NCBI GenBank assembly: GCA_963769585.1
Contig: CAVYMJ010000006.1
Coordinates: 248,001-312,000, forward strand
Direction: 5' to 3'
From: SSC3 sp963769585
GTDB lineage: Bacteria > Actinomycetota > Actinomycetes > Propionibacteriales > Nocardioidaceae
DNA: 64,000 nucleotides
Under the pieces are notes generated by a model that worked only from the letters and a program-made list of their open reading frames with translations, made no database searches and was not told the DNA's origin. The translations under genes and the position numbers were made by a program. This document shows, piece by piece, positions 1 to 11,553 of the stretch (the stretch's first letter is position 1; every line of letters starts with the position of its first letter).

Positions 1-2
1 GG

Positions 3-728
3 AGGAAGGCGACCTCGCGGATCGCCATTGCAGGTCGCAAGACCGAGCTCGTGGCCCGTGACGTCGTGGTGGTCCGGGCCTCGCCGAAGGTGTCGGTGCC
101 GTCGGCTCCGAAGCCGGAGCAGGTCGACCGAGCCTTCTCGGTGGGTTTCACCGTGACCGGCAGCGAGGGGATCGCCCCCCGGACCGCGACATTCTCGTTG
201 TTCGGCCCGTTCCCACAGGGCGCGCAGACCGGCTGCGACGGCACCCCGATCCGTACGCTGACCAGCGAGGTGAAGGGCGACGGCACGTACGCCGGCCCGC
301 CCGCCATCGTCTCCAACGCCGGGCTCTACGTCTGGCGCGTGCATGTGGGGGCCAACCAGCTCAACGCGCCGACCCAGGCCTGCGGCGGACTCGTCCGGGT
401 GCGCTCCAGCCCGAGGTTCAGGCTCGACGCGAAGCCCGGCTCGAGGCTCACCTTCATCCTGAGCGGCCTCCCGACCGGGTACGACAACGACGCCGAACTG
501 ATGCTGTTCGGACCGTACAAGGCCAAGGCCAACGCGACCTGCTACCCCAAGAAGAAGGTCGGCGCGACCGCCGTCCGGGTCAACCACAACGGCAGCTACA
601 CCTCGCCGAAGATCGCGACCGGCGCCTCGGGCTTCTACACCTGGAGAGTCAATCTCCCCGCGGGCTACCTAGTGCTCCCCACGAGGACCGCCTGCGGTGC
701 CGCCGGCTCCTTCGTCAAGGTGCCCTAG
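3..728 (+). CDS. Secreted/surface-type protein with two beta-rich modules, 5' end outside window
   Basis: The frame is open to the left edge, so the N terminus lies outside the window. About 241 residues are visible. They contain two copies of a module of roughly 100 residues. Each has an LFGP motif, one cysteine just after it and a second cysteine about 60-70 residues later, a G-T/S-Y segment, and ends in YVWRV or YTWRV. Paired cysteines and the lack of charged helices fit an extracellular beta-sandwich. There is no C-terminal membrane anchor or LPXTG motif. I do not recognise a named family. The stop codon overlaps the convergent DUF4031 gene by four bases. Confidence 0.65.
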   Translation, partial: RKATSRIAIAGRKTELVARDVVVVRASPKVSVPSAPKPEQVDRAFSVGFTVTGSEGIAPRTATFSLFGPFPQGAQTGCDGTPIRTLTSEVKGDGTYAGPPAIVSNAGLYVWRVHVGANQLNAPTQACGGLVRVRSSPRFRLDAKPGSRLTFILSGLPTGYDNDAELMLFGPYKAKANATCYPKKKVGATAVRVNHNGSYTSPKIATGASGFYTWRVNLPAGYLVLPTRTACGAAGSFVKVP

Positions 729-1012
729 GCCGAGTCCGACGCCCCAGCAGCGGGGCGGGGTTTGCGGCTGCGGAGGCCGGCTGCGGAGAGCTTTCGCACC
801 AGCTCCTTGCTCGACACCGGTACGGCGCCGGCCGCCACCAGGACGTCGTAGTAGTCGCCCGGTACGTCGTAGTGGTCGCGTTCGAACGCGCGATCCGGGA
901 TCCCGAACCCAGCAGCGAACGCGTGCAGCTCGTCGTACGACAGGTCGCTGACCAGATGGGACCACAGCCGGCCGTGGGCTGGGACGAGCGGCGGGTCGAT
1001 GAAGATCGTCAT
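725..1012 (-). CDS. DUF4031 domain protein
   Basis: A 95-residue protein starting MTIFIDPP and running through HGRLWSHLVSD and YDELHAFA to a basic tail. This is the DUF4031 pattern; members are small actinobacterial proteins of unknown role. The ATG at 1012 overlaps the stop of upstream cutC as ATGA, which suggests translational coupling and fixes the start. A longer open frame continues upstream, but it runs through cutC in another frame and is rejected. Function is unknown. Confidence 0.8.
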   Translation of the reverse strand: MTIFIDPPLVPAHGRLWSHLVSDLSYDELHAFAAGFGIPDRAFERDHYDVPGDYYDVLVAAGAVPVSSKELVRKLSAAGLRSRKPRPAAGASDSA

Positions 1013-1737
1013 GCGGTACGGGCGATGGCATCGTCTAGCAGTAACCGCCATGAACGCACATGCCGAGAGTCCACGTACGCCTTCCACGACCCGCCCGGGC
1101 GCACGGACTTCCCGACATGGAACTGACGGACCCCGGCGTGGACCAGCCACGGCACGTGCTCGCCGGCCAGCCCCCCGCCTGCCATCAGGAGCCGGGCAAT
1201 CTCCGGGGAGGCGACCGCTCGGTCGGTGAGCTCCTCGTGCCCTACCGACATCCCGCGCGACGACCCGGCCGAGAGTACGGCGTCCAGCCCGGTCAACGAC
1301 TGCAGCTGACGCCAGGCCGTCTCGGTCTCGAGCACGGAGTCGATGGCCCGGTGGAAGGTCCACGGCACCCGTCCCAGCGCGTCGGTGATGGCGCTGCACA
1401 CTTCAGTGTCGACGAGCAGGTCGGAGTCCAGGAAGCCGAAGACCAGCCCTTCGGCGCCGACTGCGAGGTAGTCCTCGGCCAGCCCGACCAGTCGGGTCAG
1501 CTCACCGCCCGTCGTCGTGTAGCTCTCGTTGAGCCGCAACATGACCCGCACTGGGAGGTCCGTCTCGCGGCAGATGGCGGAGACGAGGCTCGGCTCCGGC
1601 GAGAGGCCGCCGGCGTCGATGGCGTCGGTGAGGTAGAGCCGGTCGGCGCCGCCCTCCTGCGCCGGGCCGACGTCGGAAGGGTGGAGTGTCACCACCTCGA
1701 GGAGTGGTGCTTGGGCGACCGTGCTCACAATGGACAT
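1009..1737 (-). CDS. cutC: CutC family protein (copper homeostasis family)
   Basis: A 242-residue protein of usual CutC length. It begins with a beta strand (LLEVVTLHPSD), then GGADRLYLT and GGLSPEPSLV, the MLRLNESY segment where family members have an R-P or similar stretch, GFLDSD, VPWTFHRAID, LSAGSS and a C-terminal QFHVGKS. CutC proteins are TIM barrels linked to copper tolerance in E. coli, but the biochemical role is unsettled. It is the first gene of a pair with DUF4031 (ATGA overlap). The chosen ATG precedes a strand typical of the family start and overlaps the divergent gene's start by eight bases. Confidence 0.85.
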   Translation of the reverse strand: MSIVSTVAQAPLLEVVTLHPSDVGPAQEGGADRLYLTDAIDAGGLSPEPSLVSAICRETDLPVRVMLRLNESYTTTGGELTRLVGLAEDYLAVGAEGLVFGFLDSDLLVDTEVCSAITDALGRVPWTFHRAIDSVLETETAWRQLQSLTGLDAVLSAGSSRGMSVGHEELTDRAVASPEIARLLMAGGGLAGEHVPWLVHAGVRQFHVGKSVRPGGSWKAYVDSRHVRSWRLLLDDAIARTA

Positions 1738-2101
1738 CGTGACATCCCCGGCCGAGCAACCTGACGACCTGCTGATCGCGAGGGCCCTCGTGTTGCACGA
1801 CCTTGAGGCAACCGGCATCGCGGACGCTTCATCGGTCTCCTCTCTGGAGGAAGCCGTCCAGACGAGGCGGTGGTGGACCTCGCAGTGGCAGGAAGGGCGC
1901 TCGTACGTCGCCGGGCTGGTCGCCCAGGACGTGCAGGACGCGATCCTGGACCGCCTCGGTCGCTGGCCCCTCTGCACCGCCTGCGACGAGCTTGAGCCGC
2001 ACGCGCTGTACATCCATCCCGAGTTGGGTGGCCCGGACCCGAGGTGGGTCTGTGAGAACTCCGGGATCGTGGTGGCCCCCCTCGGGGAGCTCAGCGGCTA
2101 A
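1730..2101 (+). CDS. Hypothetical protein with possible metal-binding cysteines
   Basis: A 123-residue protein, not recognised. The C-terminal third has the pattern CTAC...HALYIHPELGG...WVCEN, which could bind zinc. The middle has WWTSQWQEGRSYVAGLVAQDVQDAI, likely helical. The ATG at 1730 lies inside the start of divergent cutC, so a GTG further in (around 1790) is possible, and 1721 GTG is an upstream alternative. Codon use looks normal and no strong Shine-Dalgarno sequence is visible. Confidence 0.6.
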   Translation: MDIVTSPAEQPDDLLIARALVLHDLEATGIADASSVSSLEEAVQTRRWWTSQWQEGRSYVAGLVAQDVQDAILDRLGRWPLCTACDELEPHALYIHPELGGPDPRWVCENSGIVVAPLGELSG

Positions 2102-2186
2102 ATCCCGGCCGCCGACATCCACCGCGAGCACTCAAGTGCTCATAATTGGCCAGAGACGCAACACCTGGTACGGAGAAGGAAGAACG

Positions 2187-2468
2187 ATGACGGACTACCG
2201 CATCGACGACTTGGCCCGCGCGGCCGGCATGACCACCCGCAACGTTCGGGCCTACCAAGGGCTCGGGCTGCTCCCCTCGCCGCGTCGTGAGGGCAGGATC
2301 GCGGTGTACACCGACGTTCACATCGACCGGCTGAAGCTGGTCGGGTCGATGCTCGAGCGCGGCTACGGAACAGCGCAGATCGCCGAGCTCGTGGCGGCCT
2401 GGGAGCAGGGCCGTAGTCTTGGCGACGTTCTCGGGGTTCATCAGGCCTCGGTCTCACCGAGCGGCTGA
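2187..2468 (+). CDS. Short MerR family transcriptional regulator
   Basis: Ninety-three residues: a MerR winged-helix domain (YRIDDLARAAGMTTRNVRAYQ, then GLLPSPRREGRIAVYTD and HIDRLKLVGSML), then GYGTAQIAELVAAWEQGRSLGDVLG. The stop comes where related regulators normally continue into an effector or dimerisation domain, so the protein looks C-terminally truncated. A purine-rich stretch (GAAGGAAGA) precedes the ATG. The 3' end overlaps the convergent HD-domain gene by 28 bases, which fits loss of the original 3' end. DNA binding is well supported; ligand and targets are unknown. Confidence 0.75.
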   Translation: MTDYRIDDLARAAGMTTRNVRAYQGLGLLPSPRREGRIAVYTDVHIDRLKLVGSMLERGYGTAQIAELVAAWEQGRSLGDVLGVHQASVSPSG

Positions 2469-3091
2469 TCGACAAGCCGGCTCAGCTCGGCCTCGACGTT
2501 GGAGCGCGCCAGCGGCTCCCACAGTGCGCGCGCATGGGCGGTGTGGAAGAGGGTCGGCTTGGCGAGCAGGTCCCGCAGTACGGCGGTGCGTCCAGCGGCG
2601 AAGGTGGCGTCGTCGTACTCGGCGTACTCCTGCCTGACTCCACGCGTGTAAGCGTCGTACCGGTCGGGGCCCGCGGCAAGGATCGCGAGGTCGGCGTCGC
2701 TGAGCACCTCGCCGTTGTGGTCCCCGGGCTCTGGGCGGTGCGTAGCGGTCAGCCGCACGAGTCTTGCCACCTCGGCAGGGTCCGCACCGACCTCGGACAG
2801 GGCGCTTTGGGCCAGGTCATCCAGAGCCAGCTGGGCCGAACGCTCCTCGTTGTCGCCGTCCCCGTCGTACACCGCGTCGTGGTACCAGGCTGCGAGAACC
2901 ACCTCGACGTTGTCGCCACCGCCGAGCTCGTCGATCCGCTGGAGCACCTCGGCAAGGTGTTGGAGATCGTGGTACCCGCGGCCGGACGAGTACGCCGTCA
3001 CCAGCCGGTCGCGCAGGTCGGTCCGCTCAGGCAGTGGCCACGGAAGGTTCACGACGCCAGTCTGAAGCACTGTGACGCCTGTGGTTAGCAT
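2441..3091 (-). CDS. HD-domain family predicted metal-dependent phosphohydrolase
   Basis: About 216 residues from the ATG at 3091. It has the HD-family pattern: YHDLQHL (first metal-ligand histidine region), then LAAWYHDAVYDG (the HD pair), NEERSAQLA, and a later TATHRPE and LSDADLAILA segment. Proteins of this type (PF01966-like, about 200 residues) are predicted phosphohydrolases; the substrate is unknown. The GTG codons at 3070 and 3052 are possible later starts, since NLPWPLPERTDL is the usual beginning of such proteins. It faces a divergent cyclophilin gene starting at 3099. Confidence 0.75.
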   Translation of the reverse strand: MLTTGVTVLQTGVVNLPWPLPERTDLRDRLVTAYSSGRGYHDLQHLAEVLQRIDELGGGDNVEVVLAAWYHDAVYDGDGDNEERSAQLALDDLAQSALSEVGADPAEVARLVRLTATHRPEPGDHNGEVLSDADLAILAAGPDRYDAYTRGVRQEYAEYDDATFAAGRTAVLRDLLAKPTLFHTAHARALWEPLARSNVEAELSRLVDQPLGETEA

Positions 3092-3098
3092 CCTCGCT

Positions 3099-3800
3099 AT
3101 GCACAACCGCCTCGTTACCGCGCTTACGATCCTGCCGCTGTGCGTCACGCTCGCCGCGTGCGGTGACGACGTCGCCGGCAGCGCGACGGGCCCGACCGGA
3201 GCCAGCCGGCCCACCCAGACGGCGACGCCGATCGAAGGCGCGGGCTCATGCACCTACGCCGCTGACGGGCAGACCGGCCCGGCCGCCAAGCCGGTCGACC
3301 TGCCTCCGGCCGAGCCGCGCGGCCTCGACCGGCTCACGATCCGCACCAGCCAGGGAGAGATCACGGTCTCTCTCGCCAGCGAGACCGCGCCCTGCACGGT
3401 CAACTCGTTCGTCTCCCTTGCCGCACAAGGCTACTTCGACGACACCGTCTGCCACCGGCTCACCACCGCCCAGTCGGGGATCTACGTCCTGCAATGCGGG
3501 GACCCGACCGCGACCGGCAGCGGTGGACCGGGCTACCGCTTCGCCAACGAGGTCAAGCCGAGCGACACCTTCTCCGCTGGGACCCTGGCGATGGCGCACT
3601 CGAGCCTCCCCGACTCGAACGGGTCGCAGTTCTTCCTGGTCTATCAAGACACCCCGCTCCCGCCTGACTACACCGTCTTCGGCAGGACCGCCGACGCCGA
3701 CAGCCTCGCGGTGCTCCAGGCCATCGGCGAGAAGGGGACTGCGGACGGCGCGCCCGACGGCACCCCGAAGGACGAGGTCCGGATAAGGTCCGTCAGGTAG
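3099..3800 (+). CDS. Lipoprotein peptidyl-prolyl cis-trans isomerase, cyclophilin type
   Basis: A 233-residue exported isomerase. It has a lipoprotein signal with lipobox LAAC at about residues 18-21, a Ser/Thr/Pro-rich linker, and a cyclophilin domain from about residue 80: TSQGEITVSL, CHRLTT (the substrate-loop histidine-arginine pair), YRFANE, GTLAMAHS and GSQFFLVY. It would speed proline isomerisation during folding of secreted proteins at the outer membrane face. The ATG at 3099 puts the signal peptide at the N terminus; GTG 3072 would add nine residues before it. The last eight bases overlap the convergent HxlR gene. Confidence 0.9.
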   Translation: MHNRLVTALTILPLCVTLAACGDDVAGSATGPTGASRPTQTATPIEGAGSCTYAADGQTGPAAKPVDLPPAEPRGLDRLTIRTSQGEITVSLASETAPCTVNSFVSLAAQGYFDDTVCHRLTTAQSGIYVLQCGDPTATGSGGPGYRFANEVKPSDTFSAGTLAMAHSSLPDSNGSQFFLVYQDTPLPPDYTVFGRTADADSLAVLQAIGEKGTADGAPDGTPKDEVRIRSVR

Positions 3801-4332
3801 TTGCGGTTGGCTGGCTCGACACGCCGCTGAGCAGTTGCTGGATCCGGATGAACGCCTGCGCGGTCTCTGGGAAGGCGACCTCGTCGAAGCCAGGGCCAGC
3901 CATCGGCGCGATCTCTCCGGGCCTGAGCTGCTCACCGCAGTGGTCGCACGAGAGCACGGGTGCACTCAGCTCTCCGCAGGACAGATGCTTCCAGCTGACC
4001 GGGTGCGTTCCCTCGCCGAAGACCCACTTATCGCTGTAGGCCTGGATCGCCAGCAGGACCATGGCGAGATCCCGCCCCCGCTCAGTCAGCGAGTAGTCGT
4101 GCCGTGGCGGGTTGTCCTGGTAGGCAGTCCGGGTGACGATCCCGTGGTCCGCCAGGGCCCGCAGTCGCTGGGCAAGCACCTTGCGTGACACGCCGAGGTT
4201 GCGCTGGATGGCGTCGAACCGGCTGACACCGATCGCGACGTCGCGCAGCACCAGCGGAGTCCACGGGTCTCCGATGATGTCCAGGGTCCGTGCCACCGAA
4301 CACTGCGCCTGGGAGAAGTCCGCGCGTTGCAT
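3793..4332 (-). CDS. HxlR family winged-helix transcriptional regulator
   Basis: A 179-residue regulator. An HxlR domain occupies residues about 8-105 (CSVARTLDIIGDPWTPLVLRD, FDAIQRNLGVSRKVLAQRL, YSLTERGRDL). A C-terminal part carries a CDHCG cysteine pair, which is extra to the minimal family. HxlR proteins bind short inverted repeats as dimers. The ATG at 4332 is preferred over ATG 4362, which lies within the palindrome. It is divergent from the MMPL exporter at 4392, so it probably controls that gene and itself. Confidence 0.88.
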   Translation of the reverse strand: MQRADFSQAQCSVARTLDIIGDPWTPLVLRDVAIGVSRFDAIQRNLGVSRKVLAQRLRALADHGIVTRTAYQDNPPRHDYSLTERGRDLAMVLLAIQAYSDKWVFGEGTHPVSWKHLSCGELSAPVLSCDHCGEQLRPGEIAPMAGPGFDEVAFPETAQAFIRIQQLLSGVSSQPTATT

Positions 4333-4353
4333 GTGGGCGACCCTACGTGAGTT

Positions 4354-4370
4354 AGTTCCCAAAGGAAACT
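4354..4370. promoter_or_regulatory. Inverted repeat between hxlR-type regulator and MMPL gene
   Basis: Arms AGTTCCC and GGAAACT around AAA form a near-perfect 7+3+7 inverted repeat (one mismatched pair) in the 59-base divergent intergenic region. Size and position fit an HxlR dimer operator acting on both promoters. This is inference from the sequence; no binding data. Confidence 0.5.
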
Positions 4371-4391
4371 CGCCCTGCTAGGTTGTCGCTC

Positions 4392-6566
4392 ATGCTCGAT
4401 CGCATCGCCGCCCTCACCTGGCACCACCCGCGCAAGGTGCTCGCGGCCACCGTGCTCTTCGCCGGTGTCGCCGCTTTCGTCGGTCACGATGTCGAGCACC
4501 ACCTCAAGGCAGCCGGCTTCACCGACCCCGCCTCGCAGAGCGAGCGCGCGGGGGTGGTCCTCTCCGAGGCCCTCGGGTTCTCTGCAGAGGCAGGGCTGGT
4601 GGTCCTGCTCAGGAACCCGGACGGGGGCGTACTGGACACTGCAGACCCGACCGTCGTCGCCGAGGTGGATCGGCTAGCTGGTGCACTGCGCGGTGCCGAC
4701 TACGTAGGGAACGTGGTCAACCCGTTGGAGAACCCGGCGGCAGCCGCGAGCCTGATCGCAGTCGATCGGCACTCGTTGGTGCTCACCGCCCAGCTCAACT
4801 CCAACGACCTGGAAGACAAGGGTGGGCTCGCGGACGAGTCGGTACGCGAGCGGGTCACCTCGGACCTCCTCGACGTGAGCTACGGCGGCTATGCCCCCAG
4901 CTTCAACGAGGTCAACGACCAGACGCGCCGGGACCTCACCAACGCCGAGATCATCGCCTTCCCGATCCTGGCGATCCTGCTGCTGATCGTCTTCCGGAGT
5001 GCTGTGGCCGCGGCCGTGCCGTTGGTGATCGGAGTGCTCTCGATCATCGGCACCCTCTTCGCCCTGCGCATCATGGCTGAGCTCGTCGACACCTCGCTGT
5101 TCGCCTTGAACCTGGCCACTGGCCTGAGCCTGGGGCTGGCGGTGGACTACGCGTTGCTGCTGGTCTCCCGGTACCGGGAGGAGGTCGACCAGCATGGCGC
5201 CACCGAAGAGGCGCACCGCCGTACCGTCACCACAGCCGGTCGCACCGCGCTCTTCTCGGGCCTGACCGTCGCGGCAGCGATGGCGGCTCTCGTGCTGATG
5301 CCGCAGCGCTTCCTCTACTCCATCGGCGTGGCCGGCGCGACGGTAGGCGTGCTCTCCGCGTTGATGGCCGTCCTGGTCGTTCCGGCGATCCTCGCGATCC
5401 TGGGACCGCGGATCAACGCTCTGTCGATCCGCCGCGGCCCGTCCGTCTCGAGTACGTCGACCCGGTGGCTCCGGCTCGCGCGCGCCGTCATGCGCCGCCC
5501 GGTGCTCGTCGCAGTGGCCACCTCCGTCGTGCTGCTCTCTCTGGCCGCCCCGTTGCTGGGCACCAAGTTCACCGGCCCCAGTGCCCAGGCCGTCCCGCCC
5601 GGTCAGCAGTCGTACGCCACCAACGCGTACCTGGGTGAGCACTACGGGCGTGCTGTCACCGAAGGCCTCTCGCTGACAGTCTCGGGCAAGGTCAGCGAGG
5701 CCGACCTTTCGTCGATCGCGACCCGCATCGGAGCCGTGCCTCACGTTGCCGCGGTCTCGCCGTTCGTCAGGGCGAACGACTCAGTCGCCTACACCACCGC
5801 TGCGCTCGACGGCCCTGCGCTCGCCGATACCTCCCAGAACGCCCTCCATGCCATCCGGGACGTTGTCACCCCCTCCGGCGTCGAGTTGCTCGTGACCGGG
5901 AACACCGCGCGGTTCGTCGACGAGAAGAGCAGCCTCGTCGCCAACGCACCGCTCGTGGTCGGCGTGATCGTGCTGCTGACCGTTTTCCTGCTGTTCCTCC
6001 TGACCGGCTCGGTGATCCTCCCGGTCAAGACCCTGCTGATGAACGCTTTGACGCTGGCTTCCACGCTGGGGATCCTGGTACTGGTCTTCGAGCACAAGCT
6101 TCTCGTCGGGCTCTTGGACTACCCCGGACCGTATGCCTTGGAGGTCACCAGCCTGGTCTTCCTCTTCGCGGTGACCTTCGCGCTGGCGACCGACTACGCC
6201 GTACTGGTGATGGCCCGCATCAAGGAGCTGAAGGACTCCGGGCTCTCCAACGAGGAAGCCGTCGCACAGGGGGTCGCTCGTACCGGAAGGATCATCAGCG
6301 CGGCCGCGCTGATGATTGCGGTGGTCTTCGCCGCCTTCGCGGTCAGTCCGGTCTTCTTCATGAAGCAGATCGCGGTGGGGATGGCGCTGGGGGTCGTCAT
6401 CGACGCGACCGTCGTACGGGCCCTGCTCGTGCCATCACTGATGCGCCTGCTGGGCGAGGCGAACTGGTGGGCCCCCGGACCTCTTCGGCGGTTCCACGAC
6501 CGTTTCGGGATCACTGAGGGCGCCGCACCGGACCACGCCGACCGCCCACCGGTGGGCCACCCCTAA
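4392..6566 (+). CDS. MMPL family (RND-type) transporter
   Basis: A 724-residue membrane protein of the actinobacterial MmpL type. It has an N-terminal membrane helix (VLAATVLFAGVAAFVG), an extracytoplasmic domain, a block of five to six helices from about residue 180 including SLGLAVDYALLLVSRYREE (the conserved DY/ALL motif of helix 4), a second periplasm-side domain around 390-510, and a second helix block with FALATDYAVLVMARIKE. The two D-Y motifs are the proton-relay sites of the superfamily. It would export a lipid or hydrophobic drug; the substrate is not readable from sequence. A TTG at 4383 is a less likely start. Probably controlled by the divergent HxlR regulator. Confidence 0.9.
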   Translation: MLDRIAALTWHHPRKVLAATVLFAGVAAFVGHDVEHHLKAAGFTDPASQSERAGVVLSEALGFSAEAGLVVLLRNPDGGVLDTADPTVVAEVDRLAGALRGADYVGNVVNPLENPAAAASLIAVDRHSLVLTAQLNSNDLEDKGGLADESVRERVTSDLLDVSYGGYAPSFNEVNDQTRRDLTNAEIIAFPILAILLLIVFRSAVAAAVPLVIGVLSIIGTLFALRIMAELVDTSLFALNLATGLSLGLAVDYALLLVSRYREEVDQHGATEEAHRRTVTTAGRTALFSGLTVAAAMAALVLMPQRFLYSIGVAGATVGVLSALMAVLVVPAILAILGPRINALSIRRGPSVSSTSTRWLRLARAVMRRPVLVAVATSVVLLSLAAPLLGTKFTGPSAQAVPPGQQSYATNAYLGEHYGRAVTEGLSLTVSGKVSEADLSSIATRIGAVPHVAAVSPFVRANDSVAYTTAALDGPALADTSQNALHAIRDVVTPSGVELLVTGNTARFVDEKSSLVANAPLVVGVIVLLTVFLLFLLTGSVILPVKTLLMNALTLASTLGILVLVFEHKLLVGLLDYPGPYALEVTSLVFLFAVTFALATDYAVLVMARIKELKDSGLSNEEAVAQGVARTGRIISAAALMIAVVFAAFAVSPVFFMKQIAVGMALGVVIDATVVRALLVPSLMRLLGEANWWAPGPLRRFHDRFGITEGAAPDHADRPPVGHP

Positions 6567-6660
6567 ATGACCCCCTCGGGCAGTGACCTTGGCCCGCACC
6601 TCGCGTACGGTGAGGCGATCGGGCCAGTGGTACTACTCCAAAAGGGTGGAAGCTTTGAAG

Positions 6661-10015
<3,355 letters not shown>

Positions 10016-10026
<11 letters not shown>

Positions 10027-10309
10027 TGAGCAGGAATGGCGGGTGGCCGACGCCCGCGATGCGCAAACGACCCCACGGGTCGCAGTCGCTGAGTTTGGCT
10101 GCCGCGCTCCCGTATGGCGTTCGCACCTCGACGGAACCGGACGCCACGCCATCGAGCGCGGGGCTGGCCGAGAGACGTCCGTACCAGCGGTAGCGGCCAT
10201 CGATCGGCTCGTGGTGGCCGCGCAGAACCGCCTCGGCCAGGATCTCCTGGTCGTCCACGAGGACGGTGACGGGTCCGGTGTAGCCGTCGTCGGCAGGATC
10301 GTGCTCCAT
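10016..10309 (-). CDS. DUF4873 domain protein
   Basis: A 97-residue protein matching the DUF4873 pattern: GYTGPVTVLVDDQEILAEAVLRGHHEPIDGRYRWYGRL, then a DGVASGSVEVRTPYGSAAAKL segment and DPWGRLRIAGVGHPPF. This domain occurs alone or at the end of flavin monooxygenases and its role is unknown. AGGAGG lies eight bases before the ATG. The last eleven bases overlap the convergent nuclease gene. It is divergent from an SDR, a pairing that suggests shared control. Confidence 0.82.
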
Positions 10310-10330
10310 GTCGCCTCCTGGGTATTGATA

Positions 10331-10343
10331 TTACCCGAGGTAA
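10331..10343. promoter_or_regulatory. TTACC-CGA-GGTAA inverted repeat in divergent promoter
   Basis: A perfect 5-base inverted repeat with a 3-base spacer lies between the DUF4873 gene and the SDR gene. Short TTACC/GGTAA palindromes are common TetR-type operators. No regulator gene of that kind lies next to it, so the controlling protein is unknown. Confidence 0.45.
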
Positions 10344-10397
10344 CAGTAAATGATAGAGGTCATCGCGCTGTTCGGCGTGGGGCCAGCGGAGGTCGAC

Positions 10398-11297
10398 ATG
10401 GAGCTCAACCGAAAGTCCGTCGTACGCGCCGCCGCGCGCAGTGCCAACCGGATCGGCGTCACCCCGGTCGACCGAGGGGACCTGCTCAAGCCGATGCGCC
10501 GAATCCGCGACCGCCAGGGGACTCAGGCCCTGCACAGGAGTGTGGCGGGCAAAGTGGTCCTGGTGACCGGTGCCTCCTCGGGCATCGGGCGCGCGACCGC
10601 GGTCCAGCTCGCCAGTGCCGGGGCCGTAGTGCTGTTGGTCGCACGGACCGAGGACGCGCTGGCGAACCTCGGCAACCAGATCAAGGCGGACGGCGGCACG
10701 GCGTACGCCTACCCGTGCGACCTGACCGACCTGGCCCAGGTCGACGCCTTGGTCGCCTGTGTTCTGGATGCCCATGGTCACGTCGACGTCCTGGTGAACA
10801 ACGCGGGGATCTCCATCCGACGCAAAGCGCGTAACTCCTTCGACCGCTTCCACGACTTCGAGCGTCCAATGCAGCTCAACTACTTCGCGGCGATCCGGCT
10901 GGCGACCGGGCTGCTCCCGGTGATGATGGACCGCCGGAGCGGGCAGGTCGTCAACATCAGCAGCTGGGCGGTCCAGGTGCGACCCGCGAGGTTCTCGGGG
11001 TACGCCGCTTCCAAGGCCGCGCTGGAGACCTGGTCGGACTGTGTCCAGGGCGAGCTTCTCGACGACGGCATCGTCTTCACCAGCGTGCGGATGCCCCTGG
11101 TGAGGACGCCGATGATCGAGCCCACGAAGATCTACCGGCGCATTCCCGCGCTCACCCCCGAGGAGGCGGCGCAGGTCGTCTGCGACGCCATCGTCTCCCG
11201 GACGCGTCGGGTCAGCCCGCTGGCCGCGCGGATGCTCGGGCTCGCCGAGGCGGTCAGCCCACGCACGGCGGACCGCATCCGCAAGAACGCCGTCTGA
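10398..11297 (+). CDS. Short-chain dehydrogenase/reductase
   Basis: A 299-residue SDR. An N-terminal basic extension of about 50 residues precedes the Rossmann fold: VLVTGASSGIG (cofactor binding), VLVNNAGIS, INISSWA and the catalytic GYAASKAA with Ser-Tyr-Lys order. The LVART after strand 2 favours NADP(H). The substrate is unknown. GGAGG seven bases before ATG 10398 decides the start over ATG 10350. The TTACC/GGTAA palindrome is upstream. The divergent DUF4873 partner often appears with such oxidoreductases. Confidence 0.88.
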   Translation: MELNRKSVVRAAARSANRIGVTPVDRGDLLKPMRRIRDRQGTQALHRSVAGKVVLVTGASSGIGRATAVQLASAGAVVLLVARTEDALANLGNQIKADGGTAYAYPCDLTDLAQVDALVACVLDAHGHVDVLVNNAGISIRRKARNSFDRFHDFERPMQLNYFAAIRLATGLLPVMMDRRSGQVVNISSWAVQVRPARFSGYAASKAALETWSDCVQGELLDDGIVFTSVRMPLVRTPMIEPTKIYRRIPALTPEEAAQVVCDAIVSRTRRVSPLAARMLGLAEAVSPRTADRIRKNAV

Positions 11298-11325
11298 CGG
11301 CGGGCTCGGGTCCCTCGGGGCTGGG

Positions 11326-11487
11326 CTACCTGTCGGTCGAGTCGGGCCTGACCTCGTCCTCGTGGGTGAAGTTCAGCTCCTCCTCGTCAGGGACGTGGTG
11401 CCGCGTGTTCGCCTGGCTGAAGAACACGAGCAGGACCAGGACAGTCAGGATGAGCACGACCCCACCGAGGACCTCTGCCGGTGACAT
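11326..11487 (-). CDS. Small single-pass membrane protein
   Basis: A 53-residue protein with one membrane helix at about residues 4-24 (AEVLGGVVLILTVLVLLVFF), then an acidic, hydrophilic tail (PDEEELNFTHEDEVRPDSTD). CGGAGAC before ATG 11487 supports this start rather than the longer frame to 11541. No family recognised. It would sit in the cytoplasmic membrane. Confidence 0.6.
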   Translation of the reverse strand: MSPAEVLGGVVLILTVLVLLVFFSQANTRHHVPDEEELNFTHEDEVRPDSTDR

Positions 11488-11553
11488 GTCTCCGGTGTAG
11501 CGCGTCGACGAGTCTTGAGCAAGAGGGAGGCTGACCCTCATGGTCGTGGGAAC

